DNA of 5,179 nt from positions 1-5,179 of the forward strand of contig CAZEPT010000043.1 of NCBI GenBank assembly GCA_964514225.1, written 5' to 3'. Below are positions 1 to 5,127 of the stretch, piece after piece. A program made the translations under genes and the position numbers. This DNA comes from CAZEPT01 sp964514225. GTDB taxonomy: Bacteria; Patescibacteriota; Minisyncoccia; Phycocordibacterales; UBA9973. Under the pieces are notes generated by a model. It was given only the letters and a program-made list of their open reading frames with translations, ran no database searches and was not told where the DNA came from. The stretch's first letter is position 1. Each line of letters starts with the position of its first letter.

Positions 1-946
1 ACAAGATAACGACAATAGGTGAAATGCCTGTTGAACGCTTGGTAATCAACGGAACAATGACATAATTCTCCAGCTGTTGAACGACGGTATAGAGAATGAG
101 GGTTGAGCCGGCAAGCTTCAGTGATCCCTCACCGAACGCTACACCAATGGCTGGGATAAATGCAAGGAGAAGTCCGTATGGAATCAACTCTGAGAGACCG
201 GCAACGATAGCAAGCAAGAGTGCATACTTCACTCCTAAGATTGAAAGTCCAACAAAGAGGATCGCACCGATAATGAGACCCAAGAGAAGTTGTCCTTGCA
301 CCCAAAAACCGATTTTACGCTGTGTCCGCTTCCAGAGCGATATAGCATACGTCTCATACCTGACAGGAACGATGATGCGGAGAAAGTTCTCGATTCCCTT
401 TTCTTGGATAGAGAGATAAAAAGAGATGACGCCGATCATCACGATATTAAAGACGCTCCCGAATAAATTTCCAATCGTGTTACCAAGACCACTAGAGACT
501 TTTCCTAAAAAGATCTGGGTTGTTCGAATGAGTTCAGTTGATGATGCGTCAGATGAGATATCTGAGAAGAAATTTTTTGTATCTTGGAATGTTTCAAGTG
601 GAATCTGGTCGAAGAAAGTTGAAGTTTTAAAAATATTACCCACAAAATCAATGAGTGATGAGAGTTCTCGAACAAAGATTGGAATAAAGAAGAGTGAAAA
701 AAGAACAAGTACTCCAAGGCCAATAAGATACAAAGATACAACAGTTACAGGGCGAGGAATTCTTCTCTTTTCAAGCCTCTTCACAATTTGTTCAGTAAAA
801 GAAGTGATCACGACTGAGGTTAAAAGAATCAAAATGACTGACTTAAGCTGAATGATGACATAGACTCCGAAACCATACATGATCACCTTCAAAATAGTCT
901 TCGTACTGATGCTGATTGTCATTTTTGGCTGAGACGTAGATTCCAT
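1..946 (-). CDS. AI-2E family transporter-like membrane protein, C-terminus cut by window edge
   Basis: Reading the minus strand from the ATG at 946 gives 315 residues with no stop before the window edge, so the C-terminus is missing; family members are usually about 340-380 residues. It is a polytopic inner-membrane protein of the AI-2E transporter family (PF01594, YdiK/PerM-like). Hydrophobic segments lie near residues 18-50, 68-92, 162-180, 213-250 and 253-271. A hydrophilic stretch at about 93-160 matches the family's extracytoplasmic region. The best signatures are KIGFWVQGQLLLG (211-223), SELIPYGLLLAFIPA (252-266) and QQLENYVIVPLI (290-301), followed by GISPIVVIL. The usual PYVGP-type motif is altered to PYGLL and seems one residue shorter, which may be a variant. 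Despite the family name, the real substrate of most members is unknown; export of AI-2 or an Na+/H+-antiport-like role is known only for a few. It is divergent from the tRNA-Ile unit. There is no Shine-Dalgarno before the ATG. Confidence 0.9.
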   Translation of the reverse strand, partial: MESTSQPKMTISISTKTILKVIMYGFGVYVIIQLKSVILILLTSVVITSFTEQIVKRLEKRRIPRPVTVVSLYLIGLGVLVLFSLFFIPIFVRELSSLIDFVGNIFKTSTFFDQIPLETFQDTKNFFSDISSDASSTELIRTTQIFLGKVSSGLGNTIGNLFGSVFNIVMIGVISFYLSIQEKGIENFLRIIVPVRYETYAISLWKRTQRKIGFWVQGQLLLGLIIGAILFVGLSILGVKYALLLAIVAGLSELIPYGLLLAFIPAIGVAFGEGSLKLAGSTLILYTVVQQLENYVIVPLITKRSTGISPIVVIL

Positions 947-952
947 ATAAAA

Positions 953-981
953 AGTATAGCACAGAGGAATGGTAAATTATA
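953..981 (-). promoter_or_regulatory. Candidate promoter of the AI-2E family gene
   Basis: On the minus strand, TATACT (958-953) matches the -10 consensus at 5 of 6 positions. It would place the transcription start at about 946, the A of the start codon, giving a leaderless mRNA. A second -10-like hexamer, TATAAT (981-976), would instead give a leader of about 23 nt. Neither has a convincing -35, so the choice between them is open. Confidence 0.4.
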
Positions 982-992
982 AATACATCAAA

Positions 993-1020
993 TTAACAAA
1001 GCGGGCTTTTTGTGTATAAT
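993..1020 (+). promoter_or_regulatory. Promoter of tRNA-Ile
   Basis: TTAACA (993-998, 5 of 6 to the -35 consensus) is followed after 16 bp by a perfect TATAAT (1015-1020). The predicted start is near 1027, 10 nt before the mature tRNA. This is a good housekeeping-type (sigma-70-like) promoter in the right place and orientation. Confidence 0.75.
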
Positions 1021-1028
1021 ACAAAAAG
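1006..1028. repeat. Inverted repeat centred on the tRNA-Ile -10 box
   Basis: CTTTTTGT (1006-1013) is an exact inverted copy of ACAAAAAG (1021-1028), with the 7-bp centre (1014-1020) holding the TATAAT box. The geometry would suit an operator, but the arms are A/T runs and could be chance in such DNA. No regulator gene is adjacent. Confidence 0.35.
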
Positions 1029-1036
1029 AACAATAT

Positions 1037-1110
1037 CCACCCTTAGCTCAGTTGGTTAGAGCACAGAGCTTATACCTCTGGGGTCCTTGGTTCGAATCCA
1101 AGAGGGTGGA
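1037..1110 (+). tRNA. tRNA-Ile, anticodon UAU
   Basis: A full cloverleaf can be paired by hand. The acceptor is CCACCCT (1037-1043) with AGGGTGG (1103-1109), with discriminator A1110. The D stem is GCTC/GAGC (1046-1049, 1059-1062) and the anticodon stem CAGAG/CTCTG (1064-1068, 1076-1080). The loop CTTATAC has anticodon TAT at 1071-1073. The variable region has 5 nt, and the T arm is CTTGG-TTCGAAT-CCAAG (1086-1102). The anticodon reads the isoleucine codon AUA directly; most bacteria use tRNA-Ile with a CAU anticodon modified to lysidine by TilS. A73 and A37 (a site for t6A) fit isoleucine identity. CCA is not encoded (CTA follows). The first pair is C1-G72. The transcript probably continues to the terminator at 1268. 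Confidence 0.97.
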
Positions 1111-1111
1111 C
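1100..1111 (+). repeat. 12-bp direct repeat, copy 1 (tRNA-Ile 3' end)
   Basis: AAGAGGGTGGAC covers the last T-stem bases, the acceptor 3' strand, the discriminator and one trailing base of tRNA-Ile. An exact copy lies 151 bp downstream at 1251-1262. Confidence 0.85.
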
Positions 1112-1267
1112 TAGAGTGGAACACTATACCAACTTTTGGATTTGAATAGGAAGGAAGTCGGGGAAACAAAAGTTTCCCCGCAGTGGAGGCAGCTTTGCGT
1201 TGGAACCGAAAGGTTTCAAAAGCGCTGGTTGTACCGAGCAGTCAAAACCAAAGAGGGTGGACAGTAA
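1111..1267 (+). other. Hairpin-rich segment downstream of tRNA-Ile, possible structured RNA
   Basis: No credible protein is encoded here, but the segment has strong secondary structure. One 9-bp perfect stem (1159-1167 with 1172-1180) closes an AAAA loop. A second helix pairs GCGTT (1197-1201) with AGCGC (1221-1225, one G-U pair). It continues after a three-A bulge as a 6-bp stem (1202-1207 with 1212-1217, one G-U pair) capped by a GAAA tetraloop of the GNRA class. Weaker stems are AGTG/CACT around 1118 and GGTT/AACC (1227-1230 with 1246-1249). The first stem has no T-run after it, so it is not a plain terminator. The segment lies between the tRNA and a terminator on the same strand, so it is probably transcribed with the tRNA. 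It could be a trailing non-coding RNA, a remnant of an integrated element or a decayed tRNA copy. I do not recognise an RNA family. Confidence 0.45.
1251..1262 (+). repeat. 12-bp direct repeat, copy 2 (tRNA 3'-end duplicate)
   Basis: This is an exact copy of the tRNA-Ile end at 1100-1111. Weak similarity continues upstream: GGTT, CGA and CCA(A) occur in the same order as in the tRNA T arm, but with extra bases between them. That pattern fits an attachment-site-like duplication or a degenerate second tRNA 3' half. Confidence 0.75.
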
Positions 1268-1320
1268 AACACAAAGTGGCACGGCCTAGGCCGCCCCACT
1301 TTGTGTTGTTTTATAATTTT
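1268..1320 (+). terminator. Strong terminator, probably bidirectional, between tRNA-Ile unit and ftsH
   Basis: AACACAAAGTGG (1268-1279) pairs perfectly with CCACTTTGTGTT (1296-1307), a 12-bp stem. Inside it is a further palindrome, CGGCCTAGGCCG (1282-1293), separated by a 2x2 mismatch. On the plus strand it is followed by TGTTTTATAATTTT, ending the tRNA transcript. On the minus strand it is followed by a T4 run and lies just past the ftsH stop, so it can end ftsH mRNA too. Confidence 0.85.
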
Positions 1321-1343
1321 TTATTTAGCATTTATAATTATTT

Positions 1344-3248
1344 CTACTCTTTCTTTGCAGGCTCAGGTGCAATAATATCGTGCGTCTTGAGTTTGATACC
1401 ATGAGCAACAATAATCTCTTCATATTCTTTCTGTTCAAGCGTTTCTACTTCAATCAACTTTTTAGCAATGGCGTCGAGGACCTTTCTGTACTGAGTGATT
1501 GTCTCTCCAGCCACAGTGAACGCATTTTTCATGAGTTTGGAAACTTCTTCGTCGATGATACTCGACATTTTTTCTGAATACTCTTTATCATTCACACCTT
1601 TCCCAAAGAGCGGTTGTCCGCCATTTGATTCAAGCGCAATTGGACCAATCACTTCTGACATCCCCCACCGCGTGACCATAGCGCGAGCCAAAGATGTCGC
1701 GACCTGGAGATCGTTTGATGGACCAGTAGTAATATCACCAAAGACAGTTTGTTCAGCAACATATCCACCGAGTGACACTGCGAGGTCATCGATTAATTCC
1801 TTTTTTGATTGGAGCTTTCGCTCTTCAAGTGGGAGCTTAAGTGTGTAGCCTCCAGCACGTCCACGAGAAATGATAGTGACCTTGTGAACTGGATCAGCGT
1901 GAGGAAGAACTGATGAAATAAGTGCATGACCTGCTTCATGATACGCGGTAATTTCTTTTTCTTTGACTGACATGAGGTGGCTCTTTCTCTCTGGTCCGAG
2001 CATAACTTTTTCAATTGAGCGAATAAGATCATTTTGAGTAACGGTCTTTCTGTCTTCACGAGCAGCCAAAATTGCTCCTTCGTTCATGAGTGAGTGGAGG
2101 TCAGCTCCAGAGAATCCTGGGGTCCGCTCAGCAATCACTCGAAGTGCGACATCGCCCGCGAGTGGTTTTTTAACTGAATGGATCGTAAGGATTGCTTCTC
2201 GGTCACTTCGGTCTGGAAGATCAAGGACAACACGTCGATCAAATCGCCCAGGTCGCAGAAGTGCTGGATCAAGAACATCACTTCTGTTTGTTGCTGCCAT
2301 AACGATCACTTTCTCAGTCGGTTCAAATCCATCCATCTCAACAAGTATTTGGTTGAGTGTCTGTTCTCGCTCATCATTCCCTCCACCTGTACCAAACCCT
2401 CGAACTCGTCCGACAGCATCTATTTCATCAATGAAGACAATAGCTGGTGAAGCTTTTTTCGCAACCTCAAACAGATCTCGTACACGAGATGCTCCGACTC
2501 CGACAAACATCTCAACAAATTCAGACCCAGAGAGGAAGAAGAATGGTACATTTGCTTCACCAGCGACAGCGCGAGCGAGCATGGTCTTTCCTGTTCCGGG
2601 AGCACCAGTCAAGAGGACTCCTTTCGGAATACGCGCACCGATATCTAAGAATTTTTTAGGATTTTTTAAAAAGTCTACTACTTCTTCGAGCTCTTCTTTT
2701 GCTTCTTTAACTCCAGCAACATCAGCAAAGGTAATCTTATGCTTACCATCTTTTGGATCAGTCATCTTCGCTTTTGACTGACCAAAGGTAAATGCTTGCA
2801 TACCAGCGCCTTTAACTTGTCTCGTAAGGGACCAGATCAAAAATCCAATAATGACTACGGGGAGGAGAAATGGAAGAAGGTTGAGTACCCAATAACCAAT
2901 CCCAGATTGGTTTTGAATCGTAATCGGAGTAACAGCTAGCACTGCACTCTCAACGCCGTAATTTTTAAGTGTTTCAGTAAGAGAGCTTTCATCCTCTTTA
3001 CGAGCTTTTTTGACGGTATTATCGGTAAGTTCCAAACGGACTTCTCGCCCTTCTATCTCGATACTTTTTACTTCTCGAGCACTCACCAAACGAGCCACTT
3101 CAGAAAGTGATATCGGATCTTGCTTTTTTACCCCCTTCGTAATTTCTCCATAAATAAAGACCAATAGAAGAAGTACAAAAATTACAGAAAAAAAGTTACT
3201 GAAAAAATTGGGTACTTTATTTTTGTTTTTTTTATTCTTATTTTTCAT
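1344..3248 (-). CDS. ftsH: ATP-dependent zinc metalloprotease FtsH
   Basis: FtsH is a membrane-anchored hexameric AAA+ protease that unfolds and degrades damaged membrane and selected soluble proteins. Numbering is from the ATG at 3248 (634 residues; the E. coli protein is about 645). A Lys/Asn-rich N-terminus precedes membrane segment 1 (15-33). An extracytoplasmic domain (34-118) and membrane segment 2 (about 119-140) follow. The AAA domain has Walker A GAPGTGKT (215-222), pore motif FVG (248-250), Walker B IVFIDE (270-275) and arginine fingers R332 and R335. The M41 protease domain has zinc motif HEAGH (437-441) and third ligand D513 in GPSNDLQ. All key residues are intact, so it should be active. 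Start choice: the frame is open to a TTG at 3299, with ATGs at 3275, 3260 and 3248. A TATAAT at 3279-3274 would exclude the first two starts; 3248 gives a positively charged start before the membrane segment. ATG 3260 remains possible. No Shine-Dalgarno precedes any of them. The gene is divergent from the desaturase. Confidence 0.98.
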   Translation of the reverse strand: MKNKNKKNKNKVPNFFSNFFSVIFVLLLLVFIYGEITKGVKKQDPISLSEVARLVSAREVKSIEIEGREVRLELTDNTVKKARKEDESSLTETLKNYGVESAVLAVTPITIQNQSGIGYWVLNLLPFLLPVVIIGFLIWSLTRQVKGAGMQAFTFGQSKAKMTDPKDGKHKITFADVAGVKEAKEELEEVVDFLKNPKKFLDIGARIPKGVLLTGAPGTGKTMLARAVAGEANVPFFFLSGSEFVEMFVGVGASRVRDLFEVAKKASPAIVFIDEIDAVGRVRGFGTGGGNDEREQTLNQILVEMDGFEPTEKVIVMAATNRSDVLDPALLRPGRFDRRVVLDLPDRSDREAILTIHSVKKPLAGDVALRVIAERTPGFSGADLHSLMNEGAILAAREDRKTVTQNDLIRSIEKVMLGPERKSHLMSVKEKEITAYHEAGHALISSVLPHADPVHKVTIISRGRAGGYTLKLPLEERKLQSKKELIDDLAVSLGGYVAEQTVFGDITTGPSNDLQVATSLARAMVTRWGMSEVIGPIALESNGGQPLFGKGVNDKEYSEKMSSIIDEEVSKLMKNAFTVAGETITQYRKVLDAIAKKLIEVETLEQKEYEEIIVAHGIKLKTHDIIAPEPAKKE

Positions 3249-3273
3249 TTGAAATAGTGCCATATATGGACTC

Positions 3274-3279
3274 ATTATA
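3274..3279 (-). promoter_or_regulatory. Candidate -10 box of ftsH
   Basis: A perfect TATAAT on the minus strand predicts a start near 3267, leaving a leader of 7 nt (ATG 3260) or 19 nt (ATG 3248). The -35 region is a poor match. If the box is used, it rules out the upstream TTG (3299) and ATG (3275) as starts. Confidence 0.45.
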
Positions 3280-3335
3280 CAGAAAAACACCGAAAACAAA
3301 AGGAAGCACTGTGGTTAAATATACTTTATTTTCTA

Positions 3336-3364
3336 TTAAAAACGGTTGAGTAAAATGGTATACT
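3336..3364 (+). promoter_or_regulatory. Candidate promoter of the desaturase gene
   Basis: TATACT (3359-3364) is preceded by TGG, forming an extended -10 (TGnTATACT). TTAAAA (3336-3341, 4 of 6 to the -35 consensus) lies 17 bp upstream. The predicted start is near 3371, about 31 nt before the ATG. The A/T-rich leader has no Shine-Dalgarno. Confidence 0.55.
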
Positions 3365-3401
3365 CACAATAAATATTCACTCTTTAAAAATTTAAAACAC
3401 C

Positions 3402-4442
3402 ATGGAACATAAAATATTTTTTTCTACGCTAAAAAATCGCGTCAATCAATTATTTATTGATCACGACATATCACCGAAAGGAAATAGGGAGCTCTACATC
3501 AAGACAGTCTTCTGGCTCGGCTTGTGGTTTGCCCTCTATATCTTCTTACTCTTACCGTTCTTTCCAGGCATGGTAAAACTGTATATCCTCTCCCCACTCT
3601 TAGGAATAGCCTCCGCTGGTATTGGTTTCAATATTATGCACGATGCTTCACATGGAGCATATGCAGAAAAAAAGAATCAACAGCTCAACACGCTCTTGAG
3701 CTTTACGCTCGAACTTGTCGGTCCGGTCTCATCACTGTGGCTCATTAAACACGTCTTTATACATCACTCACTCGTCAACACACAGCACGACGACGACATT
3801 GAGACTGGTGGACTCATGAGAATGAGTCCACATCAAGAAAGAAAATGGTTCCACCGCTATCAACATCTCTACGCACCTCTTTTGTATGGGCTCCTCGCTT
3901 TTCAGTGGATTTACATAGCAGATTTCAGAAAGTACTTTAGCAAGAAAATTCACACGAGAAAAATAACCATGACACAGAAAGACAAGGGAATATTTTGGAT
4001 AGCAAAAATATGTCACGTCTTGTTTTTTATTATTATTCCTATCATATTTTATGGACCAAAAGCACTGTTGTGTTTAGCGGTGTACCTCTTTGTAGTCGGG
4101 CTCTTAATTAGTATCGTTTTTCAACTAGCGCATGTACACGAATACGCGGTATTCGAAAAAACTCATGACAAAGGAAAGCTCATTAAGAATTTTCACATAC
4201 ACCAAATCCATGAAACAGTCGACTTCGCCACAAAAAACAAAGTACTTACGTGGCTCTTAGGTGGACTCAATTTTCAAGTAGTCCATCACCTGTTCCCGGA
4301 GATAAGCCACGTTCACTATCCAGCCATCCAACCGATTGTGAAAGGAACGTGCGAGGATTTCAACGAGTCCTATACAGAGATAACGCTCTGGCAAGCGTTC
4401 ACATCCCATTTCCAACACCTCAAAAATATGGGTCGTGAGTAA
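3402..4442 (+). CDS. Membrane fatty acid desaturase (acyl-lipid/acyl-CoA type)
   Basis: The 346-residue protein belongs to the membrane di-iron fatty acid desaturase family (PF00487; linoleoyl-CoA/acyl-lipid desaturase-like). Members use O2 and electrons from a carrier to put a cis double bond into an acyl chain. All three histidine boxes are present: HDASH (80-84), HVFIHH (117-122) and QVVHH (292-296) in the family-typical context GGLNFQVVHHLFP (287-299). HVHE (244-247) and HQIHETVDFA (267-276) also fit conserved positions. Hydrophobic segments lie at about 34-54, 58-79, 156-174, 199-217 and 220-243, the usual paired arrangement with the boxes facing the cytoplasm. There is no fused cytochrome b5 or ferredoxin domain, so the electron donor must be separate and is not in this window. 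The bond position cannot be told from sequence. The ATG at 3402 starts the frame, gives the usual length and has no Shine-Dalgarno. The gene seems monocistronic, with its own promoter and a terminator 5 bp after the stop. Confidence 0.93.
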   Translation: MEHKIFFSTLKNRVNQLFIDHDISPKGNRELYIKTVFWLGLWFALYIFLLLPFFPGMVKLYILSPLLGIASAGIGFNIMHDASHGAYAEKKNQQLNTLLSFTLELVGPVSSLWLIKHVFIHHSLVNTQHDDDIETGGLMRMSPHQERKWFHRYQHLYAPLLYGLLAFQWIYIADFRKYFSKKIHTRKITMTQKDKGIFWIAKICHVLFFIIIPIIFYGPKALLCLAVYLFVVGLLISIVFQLAHVHEYAVFEKTHDKGKLIKNFHIHQIHETVDFATKNKVLTWLLGGLNFQVVHHLFPEISHVHYPAIQPIVKGTCEDFNESYTEITLWQAFTSHFQHLKNMGRE

Positions 4443-4446
4443 AAGA

Positions 4447-4478
4447 AAAAAACCTTCCGTAGTATCGGAAGGTTTTTT
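4447..4478. terminator. Bidirectional intrinsic terminator between convergent genes
   Basis: AAAAAACCTTCCG (4447-4459) pairs with CGGAAGGTTTTTT (4466-4478) around the loop TAGTAT. This gives a 7-bp G/C-rich core flanked by six A-T pairs. It has a T6 tail on the plus strand and a T7 run on the minus strand, so it can end both the desaturase mRNA and the convergent mRNA whose stop lies at 4499-4501. Confidence 0.93.
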
Positions 4479-4498
4479 AAAATTCAAAATAAGTCTTT

Positions 4499-4948
4499 TT
4501 AATTATCTTGAGGATTCAGGGCTTTTGGGAAAAATTCCTCGCTTGATTGAGCCATAGACTTTTGGGTGTAGATAGCGAAATTAAACTTTGCATACCAAAC
4601 AATTATGATTGGTATATGATTAGCACCATCAATATATCCAAAAAGTGTATAGCAATCACTATCGGAAAAATCCCAAAAAAATTTAAATATCTGTGCCATA
4701 CCTTTTGAGGTATTTTCGCCTAAGTTAGTCTGCATTGAGACACCCCTTTGCTGTACACTAACATCATCCGAGTGAATAACTTTAGTGATGACTATGTTTA
4801 TAGTTACTTTCTTTTCATCGGGAATAATCTCGATTTTACCAGTACAACTAATCGGTTTTTGGATAAGGCCTTTCCTTAAAAGCTCCCAACTTACTTCATT
4901 GTTCTGCATCTCTATAAAAGAGGTTAGTGGTAATTTTACTGTTGCCAT
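4499..4948 (-). CDS. Uncharacterised 149-residue protein
   Basis: I do not recognise this protein. It runs from an ATG at 4948 to a stop at 4501-4499. It appears soluble: no signal peptide and no long membrane segment, the most hydrophobic stretch being HIPIIIVWYAKFNFAIY (111-127), which looks more like beta-strands than a membrane helix. Residues 34-58 (TGKIEIIPDEKKVTINIVITK and after) show alternating hydrophobic residues, also suggesting beta-strands. Aromatic residues cluster at about 87-105 and 118-127. There are two cysteines (C35, C99) and no catalytic or zinc motif. Support for a real gene comes from context: a near-consensus promoter 36 nt upstream, a terminator just past its stop and no overlapping gene. 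The coding region and its upstream DNA are more AT-rich than ftsH, so it may be an acquired or lineage-specific gene. No Shine-Dalgarno is seen. Confidence 0.72.
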   Translation of the reverse strand: MATVKLPLTSFIEMQNNEVSWELLRKGLIQKPISCTGKIEIIPDEKKVTINIVITKVIHSDDVSVQQRGVSMQTNLGENTSKGMAQIFKFFWDFSDSDCYTLFGYIDGANHIPIIIVWYAKFNFAIYTQKSMAQSSEEFFPKALNPQDN

Positions 4949-4990
4949 GTCTTTAATGTTTTTATTTAAAGGTTTAAAAAAATTTATTAT

Positions 4991-5019
4991 AATATATACT
5001 ATATTTACATATTTGTCAA
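4991..5019 (-). promoter_or_regulatory. Strong promoter of the 149-residue protein gene
   Basis: On the minus strand a perfect TTGACA (5019-5014) is followed after exactly 17 bp by TATATT (4996-4991, 5 of 6). The predicted start is near 4984, a leader of about 36 nt. It is the closest match to a sigma-70-type consensus in the window, and the DNA around it is almost pure A/T. Confidence 0.75.
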
Positions 5020-5088
5020 ATTTATTCCTCTACCCTCACCACTAAACTCATTGGGTACTTTTAGGTCATGGAAAATAAACCTCATCTA

Positions 5089-5097
5089 TGGTAGTAT
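5089..5097 (+). promoter_or_regulatory. Possible extended -10 for tRNA-His
   Basis: TGG followed by TAGTAT (5092-5097, 4 of 6) resembles an extended -10 and would start transcription near 5104, about 24 nt before the tRNA. No good -35 is visible, so this is weak. Confidence 0.3.
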
Positions 5098-5098
5098 G

Positions 5099-5123
5099 AA
5101 AATGCGCGACGATGCGCATTTTT
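5099..5123. terminator. Terminator-like hairpin immediately upstream of tRNA-His
   Basis: AAAATGCGC (5099-5107) pairs perfectly with GCGCATTTT (5114-5122) around the loop GACGAT, followed by T5 ending at 5123. It has the form of an intrinsic terminator in either direction, but no gene on either strand obviously ends here, and it stops only 4 nt before the tRNA. It may insulate the tRNA, mark an old gene end or act in the tRNA leader. Confidence 0.55.
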
Positions 5124-5127
5124 ACAT

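Noticed and set aside
96..851. Plus-strand open frames at 96-419 and 426-851
   Set aside because: They lie antisense to the AI-2E family gene, whose minus-strand frame shows clear family motifs; their products are low-complexity Arg/Ser/Pro-rich with no recognisable domain.
1159..1180. 9-bp hairpin as a terminator of tRNA-Ile
   Set aside because: No T-run follows the stem, while a far better terminator with T-rich tail lies at 1268-1320.
1111..1262. Insertion sequence, CRISPR array or retron at the tRNA 3' end
   Set aside because: There is no transposase, integrase or reverse transcriptase gene, no terminal inverted repeats, and only two copies of the 12-bp repeat.
1183..1404. 73-residue plus-strand frame across the structured segment
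   Set aside because: It runs through the terminator hairpin and into the ftsH 3' end, has no start signal and ends in composition typical of A/T-rich non-coding DNA.
2086..2781. 231-residue plus-strand open frame
   Set aside because: It is wholly antisense to the conserved AAA domain of ftsH, and its Ser/Arg/Pro-rich composition is typical of a mirror frame of a conserved gene.
3300..3401. Heat-shock operator (CIRCE) upstream of ftsH
   Set aside because: AGTGCTTCC-like bases caught the eye, but the second inverted arm (GAGTGCTAA) is absent.
4447..4478. Hairpin as an attachment site or operator
   Set aside because: Its position between two convergent stops and the T-runs on both strands are fully explained by a bidirectional terminator.
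4785..5045. 86-residue plus-strand frame
   Set aside because: It overlaps the start and the promoter of the minus-strand gene, whose promoter and terminator signals are much better.
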